From contig JBAKBP010004262.1 of assembly GCA_037953745.1 (NCBI GenBank), positions 63,080 to 127,079 of the forward strand: a stretch of DNA of 64,000 nucleotides, read 5' to 3'. Below, one piece after another: positions 1 through 10,985 of this stretch. A program made the translations under genes and the position numbers. Below the pieces are notes generated by a model that had not been told where the DNA came from, did no database searches, and worked only from the letters and a program-made list of their open reading frames with translations. Numbering within the stretch: the first letter of the stretch is position 1; each line of letters opens with the position of its first letter. The stretch is from Lithodes maja (lineage: Eukaryota; Arthropoda; Malacostraca; Decapoda; Lithodidae).

Positions 1-172
1 AATGAGGGTATTTTATTGGTGTTTCGGTGGGCTTTTTGGTAATGCACTGATACTAGGTACAGCACAAATTCCATCCCAATAATATATCTTCCCATTGATA
101 CATCAGGATTCGAACCCGGGACCTTTGGATTACCAGTCCAGTGGCATGACCATTCTGCCACACCTCTCCTGT
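1..172 (-). repeat. tRNA-derived SINE, copy 1 (tail cut by window edge)
   Basis: Read on the minus strand, this starts with a tRNA-like head. It has an A-box-like TGGCAGAATGG (about 150-160) and a perfect B-box GGTTCGAATCC (106-116), the internal pol III promoter layout. The anticodon-loop position reads CTGGTAA, giving a Thr-like GGT anticodon, but the fold is imperfect and a non-tRNA body with a conserved end (CCGAAAC...AATAAAATACCC) follows. That makes it a SINE and not a tRNA gene. A second copy lies at 1043-1207. The 5' end abuts a 60-bp minisatellite in both copies. Confidence 0.8.
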
Positions 173-645
173 TCCCTCATAATTGCAGTATGTGGCGGTC
201 CTCATATGTGGCAGCAGCTAGTATGTGCCTGTTTACTCATAATTGCTGTATGTGGCACTCCTCATATGCGGTGGCAGCTAGTATGGGCCTGTTCCCTCAT
301 AATTGCAGTATGTAGGGGTCCTCATAAATTATGTGGCAGCCGCTAGTATGTAACTGTTCCCTCATACTTGCAGTATGTGGTGGTCCTCATATGCGGTGGC
401 CACTAGTATGTGCCTGTTCACTCATAATTGCAGTATTTGGTGGTCCTCATATGTGGTGGCAGCTAGTATGTGCCTGTTCCCTCATAATTGCAGAATGTGA
501 TGGTCCTCATATGCAGTGGCAGCTAGTATGTGCCTGTTCCCTCATAGTTGCAGTATGTGGCAGTCCTCATATGCGGTGGAAGCTAGTATGTGCCTGTTCC
601 CTCATAGTTGCAGTATGTGGCGGTCCTCATATGCGGTGGAAGCTA

Positions 646-648
<3 letters not shown>
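173..648. repeat. 60-bp minisatellite, array 1 (about 8 units)
   Basis: Tandem units of about 60 bp contain the landmarks TTCCCTCATAATTGCAG, TATGTGGCGGTCCTCATATG and CAGCTAGTATGTGCCTG. The array starts at the 5' end of the SINE head and stops at a 29-nt T run. Because 60 is divisible by 3 and the unit lacks stops in several frames, it gives long artificial reading frames with a 20-residue period. I do not regard these as proteins. Confidence 0.92.

Positions 649-677
<29 letters not shown>
649..677 (-). repeat. poly(T) run, likely poly(A) tail of a minus-strand insertion
   Basis: A 29-nt T run interrupts the 60-bp array. On the minus strand it would be the poly(A) tail of a retroposed sequence extending rightwards from 678. 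I cannot identify that sequence or find a target-site duplication. Confidence 0.5.
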
Positions 678-1042
678 CTATATTCCAACTTACTTCCTCT
701 CGGGCATAGGCTGAGAGCCTTAACATTCACCGCTTTACAATGAACAGTGAAGCCCGTGAGGTCTTGTTCCAGTCTAGGGAGTGAGACATGTGAAGCACGT
801 AGAGTACAACGAGCACCTGCCATCTTGCCTTCACATGAGGCAAGGTGCTCACTCATGGCCCGAAACGACCCCATCTCTGAAGCCACCTCGTTCCCGTGCT
901 TCACTGTCTCACCCCATACACTCGGACTCTCACACTTACACACACAACGCCACCTGTTGAGCAGATAACTCACCAGGCATTGCACCCCTATAGCATATTT
1001 TGAATATGGGAATATTCATACAGTGCTATTTAATCAGGGAAC
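678..1042. other. unidentified spacer between the two SINE/minisatellite blocks
   Basis: About 365 bp of moderately GC-rich sequence. Short open frames exist on both strands, but none shows a recognisable domain. If the poly(T) run is a tail, some of this may be a minus-strand retrocopy. I see nothing else in it. Confidence 0.5.
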
Positions 1043-1207
1043 AATGAGGGTATTTTATTGACGTTTCGGTGGGCTTGTGGTAATGCACTGATACCAGGTA
1101 CAGCACAAATTCCATCCCAATAATATCTTCCCATTGATACATCAGGATTTGAACCCGGGACCTTTGGATTACCAGGCCAGTGGCAAGACCACTCCACCAC
1201 ACCTCCC
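1043..1207 (-). repeat. tRNA-derived SINE, copy 2
   Basis: This is a second copy of the SINE at 1-172, complete from tail (about 1043) to head (about 1207). The B-box has one mismatch (GGTTCAAATCC). The body and the CCGAAACGTCAATAAAATACC tail match copy 1. A 60-bp minisatellite again begins at its 5' end, within a few bases of the same repeat phase as in copy 1. Confidence 0.82.
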
Positions 1208-2470
1208 CTATGTGCCTGTTCCCTCATAATTGTAGTATGTGGCGGTCCTCATATGCGGCGGCCGCTAGTATGTGCCAGTTCCTTCATAATTGTAGTATGT
1301 GGCGGTCCTCATATGCGGTGGCATCTAGTATGTGCCTGTTCCCTCATAATTGTAGTATGTGGCAGTCCTCATATGTGGCAGCCACTAGTATGTGCCAGTT
1401 CCTTCATAATTGTAGTATGTGGCGGTCCTCATATGCGGTGGCATCTAGTATGTGCCTGTTCCCTCATAATTGCATGTGGCAGTCCTCATGTGTGGCAGCA
1501 GCTAGTATGTGCCTGTTCCCTCATAATTGCAGTATGTGGCGGTCCTCATGTGTGGCAGCAGCTAGTATGTGCCTGTTCCCTCATAATTGTAGTATGTGGC
1601 GGTCCTCATATGCGGTGGCGGCTAGTATGTGCATGTTCCCTCATAATTGCAGTATGTGGCGGTCCTCATATGCGGTGGCCACTAGCATGTGCCTGTTCCC
1701 TCATAATTGCAGTATGTGGCGGTCCTCATATGCGGTGGCCACTAGCATGTGCATGTTCCCTCATAATTGCAGTACGTGGCGGTCCTCATATGCGGTGGCA
1801 TCTAGTATGTGCCTGTTCCTCATAATTGTATGTGGCGGTCCTCATGTGTGGCAGCAGCTAGTATGTGCCTGTTCCCTCATAATTGTAGTATGTGGCGGTC
1901 CTCATATGCGGTGGCGGCTAGTATGTGCATGTTCCCTCATAATTGCAGTATGTGGCGGTCCTCATATGCGGTGGCCACTAGCATGTGCCTGTTCCCTCAT
2001 AATTGCAGTATGTGGCGGTCCTCATATGTGGTGGCCACTAGCATGTGCATGTTCCCTCATAATTGCAGTACGTGGCGGTCCTCATATGCGGTGGCCACTA
2101 GCATGTGCCTGTTCCCTCATAATTGCAGTATGTGGCGGTCCTCATATGCGGTGGCAGCTAGTATGTGCTTGTTCCCTCATAATTGCAGTATGTGGCGGTC
2201 CTCATATGCGGTGGCCACTAGCATGTGCCTGTTCCCTCATAATTGCAGTACGTGGCGGTCCTCATATGCGGTGGCCACTAGCATGTGCCTGTTCCCTCAT
2301 AATTGCAGTATGTGGCGGTCCTCATATGAGGTGGCAGCTAGTATGTGCTTGTTCCCTCATAATTGCAGTATGTGGCGGTCCTCATATGCGGTGGAAGCTA
2401 ATATGTGCCTGTTTCCTCATAATTGTAACATGTGGCGGTCCTCATATGCGGTGGCAGGCAGTATGTGGCC
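1208..2470. repeat. 60-bp minisatellite, array 2 (about 21 units, with higher-order structure)
   Basis: The unit is the same as at 173-648. Variant units recur in blocks. A two-unit (120-bp) block repeats near 1269 and 1389. A block of about five units starting at the GTGTGGCAGCAGC variant recurs near 1544 and 1841. This indicates amplification of multi-unit blocks, as in higher-order satellites. The long plus-strand frames across it (up to 466 codons) are simple translations of the repeat. Confidence 0.93.
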
Positions 2471-3000
2471 CGGGTTGTATTACCACTAACAGAACTTACA
2501 GCCCCTCGTGTTTCATGGAAATTGGCCACATCTTCCCACCACGTAATATCAGCTGCTCAGATTTGTGGTCAAAACTATAAATGAGCGAGCAAGATGCTGA
2601 GCAGGCTGGCAGGGGGGAGCGGCAGAATCTTCTACGGGTAGCTCAACCATTTTGTTTTTATTGCCGTTATATTGCAACCATCATGCTCCCTTTTGCTACT
2701 AAGGGGGGAATACGAACGAGGCTACCAACGGTAGCCTCCACCATATTGTTTATGCTGAATGCTTTATGTTGTATTATGTTTGACTTCCAGTATTTTAACT
2801 CGGACAGTAATACAGATACATGTTAATTGTATCCTGGCCAACATTCAACTACACTAATTACATTAGGACTCAGGAGTATCTTCTGGTATCTGTCTGCAAC
2901 AACAACTTATGAAGAAACATATAATTGTCTAATTTTATTGATAATATTATGATAAATGCATCACAATAAACTAGCAGGGTAAATTAGTTATACAATTTAC
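2471..3000. other. no gene recognised
   Basis: Mixed-composition sequence after the minisatellite. Short frames only and no domain. It becomes AT-rich towards 2,900. I see nothing I can name. Confidence 0.5.
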
Positions 3001-3238
3001 ATTCACCTATTCATAGCTTCCGGTCGTGCAGTTGGAATGAATGCACATGCTAAGATTGGTATGCAGGATTCGAAACTGCATAATAAATCGTAGGCTTGTG
3101 CAGCATTCTTTAACTGTTTTCGTGGCGCAATGCATAAGTGTGTTGATTTTCGGTGTGAGCTTCCTGGGTTCGAATCCCCGGACTGCCACATGTGTTTGTT
3201 AATTTCATTAATCGAGTTTAGGAGTAAAGTTGGTTGGT
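3001..3238 (+). repeat. tRNA-related SINE family 2, unit 1
   Basis: A tRNA-like segment at about 3120-3190 has the B-box GGTTCGAATCC and acceptor-like ends (GTGGC near the start, GCCAC near the end). It is preceded by a conserved leader containing GCAGTTGGAATG, GGATTCGAAACTGC and CTTTAACTGT. The leader carries its own partial B-box-like string (GATTCGAAA). A second unit follows at 3324 and a diverged relative lies at 29626-29961. Confidence 0.7.
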
Positions 3239-3323
3239 GGAGAGAACATAATAATTAATTCTGGTTCAGTAGTAGTTTATCGAGAGGCCTTCCCTAGGGT
3301 TAAACGCCCCATTAATTACTATT

Positions 3324-3555
3324 TCCATTCACCTATTCATAGCCTCCGATAGTGCAGTTGGAATGCAGGATTCGAAACTGCATAATAAATCGTAGGCTTG
3401 TGCAGCATTCTTTAACTGTCTTCATGGTGCAATGCATAAGTGTGTTGATTTTTGGTGTGAGCGTCGTGGGTTCGAATCCCCGGATTGCCACATGTGTTTG
3501 TTAATTTAATTAATCAAGTTTAGGAGTAGAGTTGGTTGGTGGAGAGAACATAATA
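3324..3555 (+). repeat. tRNA-related SINE family 2, unit 2 (tandem with unit 1)
   Basis: A near-identical head-to-tail repeat of 3001-3238. It lacks about 22 bp of the leader but has the same tRNA-like part (about 3424-3492) and the same end TTGGTTGGTGGAGAGAACAT. The spacer between the units (3239-3323) holds GGTTCAG...GAGGCC...GCCCCATT, which is also present after the 29.8-kb copy. It therefore looks like part of the repeating unit. Confidence 0.7.
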
Positions 3556-3737
3556 ATAAGATGATGAAATTTAGAAAACAAGGTAATTTTAGACTCATTT
3601 TAGCAAGATGAGTGGAGGTTGTTCAGGAAGGCTTAAGACAGAAGAATAGGTGTTATTATTTACTTGTATACACTGTAATATTTATGTCACCGTTTTGGCT
3701 TTGTGGGTGACACTCATTACAAGTACCCTGCCATAAG

Positions 3738-4008
3738 ATTGGAAGCCAAAGCGTCACATTTTTCCCTTGCCCCTCAACTTTCTCTTCATAATTGCTGAGG
3801 GGCACAGGGCCCTGGGTGGGGCTTTGGTTTCCCGGGCGTTTCCGCACCCTCCTCAGCTCCCCGCCATGGAGTGGCTTCGGTCACCCAGGCTTTATTGTGG
3901 TCGGCGGGTAGGGTTCTGTGGGGGCGCTCGGTTATGGCCTTGGCCTTGCTCGGGGCCTTGGGGCTGTTCGGCCAGGCAGCATGGGGAACAACAACAACAA
4001 CAACCCTG
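3738..4008 (+). repeat. 270-bp GC-rich repeat with (CAA)n tail, copy 1
   Basis: It is almost identical to 29232-29502, from AGATTGGAAGCC to the terminal CAACAACAACAA run. A fixed 3' end with a simple-repeat tail is typical of the 3' end of a non-LTR retrotransposon or of a SINE that borrows one. Short frames inside it look like by-products of GC-rich sequence. Confidence 0.75.
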
Positions 4009-4359
4009 CCATTTGTCTCCTTAATAAAACAGAAACAAAAAATATCCAGGAAACCAGGAGTGAGTGTAACATCAGTACCAGAGAGATAGCATTATAACTC
4101 TTATGCACAGCAGCCTATTGCCCCAGAGTTGTTGATATCTGACTACCCCTGCCATGTCTCCAGGATAGCAATACCCAGCCACATGCCTCTACTTCTCTTT
4201 TCCCATGTTCTACTACGGAGATAAACACCAGGAGACATAAACCTTCAGCACCATGATTTCTTTTACTTTTGATTCTGGCTAAAATTAGACGATGTTATGC
4301 AGCTTAAGAAGGACCTATGTTATCATGTAGGTATATTGAGATTGTAGTTACCCATTTGA

Positions 4360-4915
4360 GTCGTAGAGGTAGGTTTGCAGGTAAAGTTTATTTGGATTCC
4401 ATCACATGATGGAATTGAATTGAATGACAAATCTGATAACTTAGCAAAACAGGTGTAAAAAAGAACAAACATTGATATTATATGTCACTTAACTCTAAAA
4501 CAAATACAAAGTAAAATATAGGGTATACAAAACAAGTCTGATATTGATAGAAGATCCCGAATGTGGGAAGACAGTGACAGCATGAAACACTATATACAAA
4601 TAAAGGACAATACCTCTTTCTCATACGGCTCTAAAACAAATGCATGACAAAACTCTCTATATATGAGACTAATAATAGGATACAGGTATTATTGGGAATA
4701 CAAAAGAACTGCGACTGAAACTGAAAGAAAGTGTAAGCTGTGTAACTGTTCCGAGAGCCACAAATTAGTTCACTATGTATTACAGTGTACTTGAATTGAA
4801 GAGTTCAGAAATACCAATCATACCACATTAGCCAAACAAATTATCTGGATGTGCGAATCCGGTACACTTGATAAGATTCTAAAAACATACCCAAGCTTTG
4901 CTCCTCTACACTAAA
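4360..4915 (+). pseudogene. I-clade-like LINE, RNase H end and C-terminal zinc motif (decayed)
   Basis: Conceptual translation with stops and shifts shows WIPSHDGIELND...SDNLAKQ, resembling the last RNase H block of I-clade LINEs. Downstream comes a C-X2-C...H-X4-C motif (CKLCNC...HYVLQC), which is usual near the C-terminus of such ORF2 proteins, then a likely terminal stop near 4913. In-frame stops near 4458 and 4793 show it is dead. The assignment rests on motifs only. Confidence 0.5.
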
Positions 4916-5385
4916 TGTGTGTTTGGTTTTATGTAAACATTTCATTAATGTAAACATTGGCATATAGCCATCATGGGTAACGCTACCATGATACAAAGTT
5001 TTAATGTTAATTAAGATATTAAAATGTACATTGTATATTATATTATCCTTTGTTTTCCTATGACTGAATTGGGTGGCTCAAACCTATGCAAAGCCATCCT
5101 TTGTTTATGTACTCATTCGTCTTAACACCTTATTGGCGGGCTAGGCGGTTTATTTATATGTACAAAGGAGTACAAAGGAGTACAAAGGAAATCAAGCAAC
5201 AACAGTCTAGTGACCCTTCTAGGCTGCTTGTCCTCCAAAACACTGAGGATCAAGTGTCCAAACAGTGGTTTAGAGTGGGTAAGGGAACATTGGAAAGGGA
5301 ACTACTGCCCTGCCACTAACGTGGCAGGACTAGGAAGTTGGTAGGGGACATATGGGTTAGTAACTGAGGGGAGGATAAAATAAAG
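4916..5385. other. no gene; LINE 3' UTR remnants
   Basis: The left part probably includes the 3' UTR of the LINE fragment ending near 4915. The right part (about 5340-5385) contains the 3' end of the minus-strand LINE that follows. A short TACAAAGGAG triplication occurs at about 5160-5190. Confidence 0.4.
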
Positions 5386-7420
5386 TTATTCATTTACAAA
5401 CGCAGTCAGTCGCGGGTTTGATGCGAGATATTTGTCTAGTCGGAATTTAAATGAATCAACGGTGCTGCAGTCTATAACGTCTCGGGGAAGCCCATTCCAC
5501 AAGTTGACAACTCGATTGAAGAAGAAATTCTTAGATTCGTGTGAGTTAAAAGATTTACCAATAATTTTGCAACCGTTTCCCCGCGTGTAATTAGATTGGT
5601 CGATAGTGAAGTACTTACTACAGTTCATATTGTCGATGCCTTTGATGATTTTGAACACTTGAATTAAGTCACCTCTTAATCTGCGCTGGGTTAAAGGAAA
5701 TAGATTTAATTCTCTAAGACGCTCTTCGTATGGTTTGTTCTTTAGGCTAGGTATCATTTTGGTAACTCTACGTTGAACTCGTTCTAGCTTGTTTATGTCT
5801 TTTTGGTAATAAGGGCACCAGCATTGAACGCAGTATTCCAGAAGAGGGCGGACTAAGGAATTGTAAAGGGTTAGGATTACGTCTTTGGATTTATGCTCAA
5901 ATGATCTGCCTATAAAGCCAAATTATTTTGTTTGCCTTCTTAACAACTTCTGAACATTGTTGACTCGGTTTTAGGTTACTCGATATTGTTACTCCCAGAT
6001 CGGTTTCTCTGTTTACATTCTTAAGCTGAGTGCCATTCATCGAATAGTTTGCTTTCTCATTTAGGTATCCGATATGTAGTACTTTACATTTATCCGCATT
6101 GAAACTCATTTGCCAAATTTGGGCCCAATGTGACAATTTATCTAGATTGTGTTGCATATCGTCAACTTGATCTTTTGAGAGTACGCTATTTGCAATTTTT
6201 GTATCGTCAGTAAATTTTGAGATTGTACAGGTGAGACCCTCATCTATGTCGTTGATGTAAATTAGAAAGAGAATTGGTCCTAGTACCGATCCCTGGGGTA
6301 CCCCGCTACTTACATTGGTCCATTTAGATGCCTTACCGTTTATGACTACTCTTTGCTTTCTGTCGCTGAGCCAATTTTCTATCCATTTCAACACACCGTC
6401 TTGTATTCCATGCGCTTTTAGTTTTAGCAGTAAACGTTTGTGGGGAACTTTGTCAAAGGCCTTTTGAAAATCAAGGTATATAATATCTACAGCTTTACTC
6501 TCATCGTAGAGGTTGAGAATATCGTGGAAGAAGTCTAAGAGGTTTGTTAAACAGGAACGTTTTTTACGAAAGCCGTGTTGAGTATCTTTAAGTATGTTAT
6601 TTTCCTCTAAGTGATTTACGAGTCTGTCTCTTATGACCGTTTCTAGCATTTTACATACAACTGAGGTTAAGCTAATTGGACGATAGTTACTGGGTAGGGA
6701 TTTGCTGCCTTTTTTGAATATCGGTGTTACGTTGGCTATCTTCCACTGATCAGGCATAGTTCCAGACTGCAAGGATTTATTGAATAGCAATGTCAGTGGT
6801 TTGGAGAGCTCATCCTTAGCTTCCTTTAGAACTCTAGGCGAGATTGTATCAGGTCCAGGCGTTTTATTTACCTTGAGTTTATCTAAACAATTCAATACTT
6901 CTCTCTCTGTAACGGTGATATTGCTTAGAACATCTGAATTATCAATCTGAATCGGCGATGGTGTAGGGATATCACTGAGGTCTTCTGTTGTAAAAACTGA
7001 TGCAAAGAAGGTATTGAGGGCATTACTCATTTGTACTTCGTCTTTGGTGTATTCTCCATTTTCATCGACTAACGGTCCAACAGTTGAAGTAACTACTTTT
7101 TTCTTTCTGATATAACTATAGAATTCTTTCGGGTTTGTTTTACTTTGATTCGCAATATGTAACTCTAGGGTCTTTTTACTTTGCTTAATTAACTTTTTGG
7201 CTTTGCGTCGTAGCTCTACAAATTTCACCCGTTCTTCGTCATTTTGTGAGGATTTTAATTTATCATTAGCAAATTTTTTAGCAAGCAGGCAGTTTGAAAT
7301 ATCTTTATTCCACCATTTGGGCTTATTATTATGGCCTGGACGCCGTATTTTCGATGGTATGCAGTCTTGCACTGCTTTTAGGTAAGTGGTTTCGAATAAC
7401 TTCCAATATGTATTTATGTC
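5386..7420 (-). pseudogene. CR1-like LINE ORF2, 5'-truncated (reverse transcriptase and C-terminus)
   Basis: A minus-strand frame (7372-5897, 491 codons) carries non-LTR reverse transcriptase motifs in order: KTPGPDTISPRVLKEA, WKIANVTPIFKKG, NYRPISLTS, HGFRKKRSC, YLDFQKAFDKVPH (motif A) and SGVPQGSVLGPILFLIYIND. The active-site block is FTDD (6203-6214), where FADD is usual in this group. A one-base shift near 5905 moves the C-terminal part into another frame, ending in 5757-5386 (PYEERLRELNLFPL; RFVNLWNGLP-like block). The endonuclease is missing, so it is 5'-truncated at about 7420 against a TTAA-type element. It copies RNA at the target site in living relatives. This copy is inactive. Confidence 0.88.
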
Positions 7421-7866
7421 GTACCGCCCAGCGTGGTGTTTTTAGCCAAAATAGGGCTGTTTACGTGATCATTTTCATGCCTAAATAAGACCCAGAGCGT
7501 AAAACAAGTATCTATCCCGGAAAGGGCATAAACAGAGCTTTCCAATGACACCATAACGATCCTTTTATGATGGCTAGTTTTCTTGCAACAACCGCGCAAC
7601 TCGAGTGCAAAAAGCATGTAATTCGGCACTTTCCCCATACAATTCTGTATATAGCGAGTGAGAGAGGGAGGGAGGAGGTGGGATTCATGTCAGTAGGTTC
7701 GCCGCGGTGGTCTGGAGCAGTCATACGCTCGCTACTCTCCTGCCACCACTTGTCTCTCTCTCTCAGCAACATTACGTGCTGAAATTGCCACACGACCTAT
7801 GTCGAGCGCCGCCAGATAGTCCAGATTTATTATACTCGACTTATGTTGCGCGCCGACACTTAGGGG
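7421..7866 (+). mobile_element. short TTAA-type non-autonomous element, partial copy
   Basis: It is alignable over its length with 62712-63161: CCGCCCAGCG start, CAGAGCGTAA.ACAAGTAT, AGGGC..AAA..GAGCTTTC.AATGACACC, GCGAGTGAGAGAGGG. It ends GGGG followed by TTAA (7867-7870). About 33 bp of the left end seen in the other copy is missing, where the truncated LINE abuts. No transposase is encoded. The TTAA boundary suggests a piggyBac-like family. Confidence 0.65.
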
Positions 7867-7870
7867 TTAA

Positions 7871-8705
7871 TAAACCTTTTTTTAATATTAATTTGAATTT
7901 GGTAGATTATACACTAAGTATAATCGTTGAACGGTAACTAGAAAATGATGCAAATTACGCAATGGTGGTGAATGGGGTTAAGAATTTCGGCCACTACCAG
8001 CAGCAAGGGCTATGGAGATTCAACAAAAGCATTAGCGCTTTGTCTCATGTTACTGATTTTCCTCATTCGATCAAATATTTGTCACCTGCAACTAAACTTC
8101 TGCCACCAACAGCTATTGGTTTGCCACCTGAAACCAAATTGCCATTATCTGTCCTCCTCTTTTTGACGACGCCGTCACCTGGGCCTGAATTACCAACCCC
8201 ACCAACTACTGTGCCCCTAGATTGCCTCGCCTCCACAGCGCCTGCGTCCATCATCGGGCCATACCCACATCGTTGTTACCATATTTGGGTTTTGCTGCAT
8301 TTCTACCTGGCAACATACCTGTTGTAATGAATAAAACTTGACCAAACTGTCAAAATGAGAGTTCATTACACCCAGTCGAAGCCTAAATTAATAAACATAT
8401 TGGAATTATAAAATATTGAGTTCATTATTTCATCATAATGGATTGCATTTATACGATAGGTACATATTTATTTACGCATGGTTTATAGGTCAATGCTTGT
8501 TGCATGACGAATACTGTAAAAGGGTTGACAAATTCTCCTAAACAAGGAGTGTGTGGTGGGAATAACGACCGCCGTGTGAAGGATGGGTTTGAACTACAAA
8601 AGGAAAGAGCTATAAAATGAGTGATGGCGTTCAGATAGAGCAGGGAGGAAAAGTTGGATAAGGCACAGCTATAGGATACGGAGAGAAAGAGGTAGGTAGA
8701 TGGAT
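7871..8705. other. no gene recognised
   Basis: Frames of up to about 120 codons on the plus strand (7962-8327) and 63 on the minus strand show no domain and no codon pattern I trust. I see no repeat family within this stretch. Confidence 0.45.
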
Positions 8706-8756
8706 ATACTGTACAGTATATATACCGGTATATATATATGTATATATATACATTTA

Positions 8757-8816
<60 letters not shown>
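8706..8816. repeat. (TA)n microsatellite
   Basis: Nearly pure TA dinucleotides for about 57 bp (8760-8816), preceded by an imperfect TATATG/TATACC stretch. It sits immediately upstream of the 5' region of the next LINE. Confidence 0.95.
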
Positions 8817-8820
<4 letters not shown>

Positions 8821-9154
8821 ATATCTGTCACCTGTCCTATCTCTCCGGTACGGCCACCCGATCCTCCCAACCGGCGGAGCCTGTGGCACTTTAGTAGTAC
8901 TTCTTTGATTTCCCATGGAAATACTTTTGCTTCCGTGGCCGGTGACCCTAGGAGAGTGCTGAAAACATTACCGAGGTAATCCTTTCGGGCATGGAAGCAT
9001 ACATTCCATTTACTTACTCTCCGGCTCATGCAAAACAATCTTGATTTACTCACGCTTACTCAGTACAACATCGTAGAGAGTAGACGTGTGCCGCCTGAGC
9101 TCTGCCTCCCATGTTACAAAGACTGTTCTATCGAAACCTTTAATTGCTATTGGG

Positions 9155-10420
9155 ATGGCTCCTGACGTAAAGTGTTATAAATGCGATAAAACTGATGGGG
9201 AGAGAGAGAAGTTAAAGTGGATTGGATGCTCAACTTGCAAAAACTGGGCCCATATCAAATGTGAACACTTGATTGGCATAAAGACTGAAAACGTAGCGCA
9301 CATAAACTATGTCTGTGATCCATGTAAGACAAAGCTTGGAGTGTTAACTTCATTTAAGAATGAAATGGAAAACATAAAGAAAGAAATTATGAAAGAATTG
9401 ATTGAATTCAAAGAAACGATGACCCAAGGTTTTGATGTAATGAGCGATAAACTAAAAAACATCAGGAGTGAATTAAATGATAGGATGACCCAAGGACTAG
9501 ACGGTATAACTCAAGAACTTTCAACTCAATTGAAAGTAGTGAAGATGGAGATGCAAGGAGTCACTAGTGGTATGGGAAATGTTGTTGATGCTATAAGCGC
9601 TGACCCCGCGCAAACGTCAGCGGTTTCTGACTCACCTGGGTGGTCGGATGTGGTGGCGGGGAGAAGAAAGAAGAAAGAAAAGAAGAATCTACTCGTTCTG
9701 AAGGCGACGGATGAGAATTAAAAGGCAACTGACAAGAGAGGAGAAATTTCTCAGGCGCTAGAGGGGGTTCAAATTCAGGATACGAAATTTACCCCTAAAG
9801 GGAACATGGTGATGAATTTTGGCACTGTGGATATGCTGAATGATGCAGTTAAAAAGTTGATAGAGGTGCCGGCTGTTACTACAAAGAGTGTGAAAAAATT
9901 AAACCCAAAAGTGATGATTTGCAATGTTCGACCTGATGAGTCCAAGAGTGAGATAATTGATACATTAATTGCAAGGAATGATTTTCTTGATTCGATTGAA
10001 GATATTAGGGGAAAGATTGCCATGATTTTTGATAAACCAGCAGCTGGAGGTACAGTCCATTATATCCTGAAATGTGAGCCAGAAGTCTGTGCGGCTTTCT
10101 ATAAAAATAATGACAAGGTGAAACTTCTATGGGGAGTATATAATATAAGAGACAGGTACCATGCATTGGCTTGTTTCCATTGCCAGAGATTTGGGCATGT
10201 AGAAAATAAGTGTGCTGCTAAACTAAACAATTAAGTGCCTGTTTGTTTTAAATGTGCTGGAACACATAGGTCGAAGGATTGTAAAGAGACTGTGAGAAAG
10301 TGCATAAACTGTATGAGATACAGGAAACAAGACGTGTATCATTCATCATCAGATACCCGGTGCCCGGTCCTTTCGAGTGAGATAGTCAAGGTGAGAGACT
10401 TAACTGATCATGGAAACTAG
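9155..10420 (+). pseudogene. LINE ORF1: PHD-like finger, coiled coil and CCHC knuckles, two in-frame stops
   Basis: The first ATG is at 9155 (MAPDVKCYKCDK). Earlier codons in the frame start with GTG and are probably leader. Residues about 8-60 form a PHD-like finger (CYKC, CSTC, HIKC, CDPC). A lysine/glutamate-rich predicted coiled coil follows with two repeats of MTQG. After the first stop (TAA 9719-9721) the same frame continues through an RNA-binding-like region (MICNVRPDESK) and a CFHCQRFGHVENKC knuckle. A second TAA (10232-10234) precedes a further CCHC (CFKCAGTHRSKDC). This architecture is standard for ORF1 of CR1/Jockey elements, which bind element RNA. Both stops break an otherwise continuous frame. 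Confidence 0.82.
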
Positions 10421-10985
10421 TGCTTTAATAAAGATAAAGGGGGGACTGATAAACATTCAATCAGTGGGAAATAAAACCTTTGAAATTCGAGACTTAATTA
10501 ATGAGGCAAAATATGATGTACTAGCGGTAATTGAAACATGGCTGAGTGAATACGATACTGCTAAAATACTTGAAATGACTCCTTTAACGCATACCTTCTT
10601 GCACGATCCACGAAGAGGGAAGGGAGGTGGTGGTGTGGGAATTTTTCTTACAAACACGTTTAAGAAGATGAAAATATGTAAATCTGCAAGGTTCGGTAGT
10701 TTTGAACATATACAGGTGGGCTGTGAGATTGGAGGCAGGAAATGTACTTTTATTGTTGTTTATAGACCCCCGAATTTAAGTGCCAGTACATTTATTGATG
10801 ATTTTAGATTATACATGGAAACAATTGATATGGTTAGTACGAATACATTCGTCTTTGGTGACTTTAATCTGTGGGTGGACGTTCCGAATGATTACTATGC
10901 TACTAAAAAGTCACTTAAAACACATTTGTTCAGGGAGTGTTATGACTTAGAAGATGGCACTGTGAGACAAGACTATAAGTGCTAG
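10410..10985 (+). pseudogene. LINE ORF2 remnant: endonuclease N-terminal half joined to C-terminus
   Basis: It begins GGLINIQSVGNKT and IRDLINEAKYDVLAVIETWL (first AP-endonuclease-like blocks with the metal-binding Glu), then GGGGVGIF and VYRPPN, then FVFGDFNLWVD (the D-x-N block). After this the sequence changes to KSLKTHLFRECY, which resembles the extreme C-terminus of ORF2 in related elements, and stops at 10985. The junction near 10895-10905 stays in frame. The missing part would include the histidine active-site block and all of the RT. Confidence 0.75.

Noticed and set aside
100..170. tRNA-Thr gene on the minus strand
   Set aside because: Promoter boxes are present, but the fold is imperfect, and body plus tail recur as a SINE at 1043-1207.
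1180..2580. 466-codon plus-strand frame with a 20-residue repeat
   Set aside because: It is a direct translation of a 60-bp minisatellite; other frames are open too and there is no start, signal or domain.
3767..4089. Small proteins in the (CAA)n repeat
   Set aside because: The two copies differ in frame use; the (CAA)n run gives artificial poly-Gln or poly-Thr ends.
7962..8327. 121-codon plus-strand frame
   Set aside because: No recognisable motif, Pro-rich by composition, and overlapping frames are also open.
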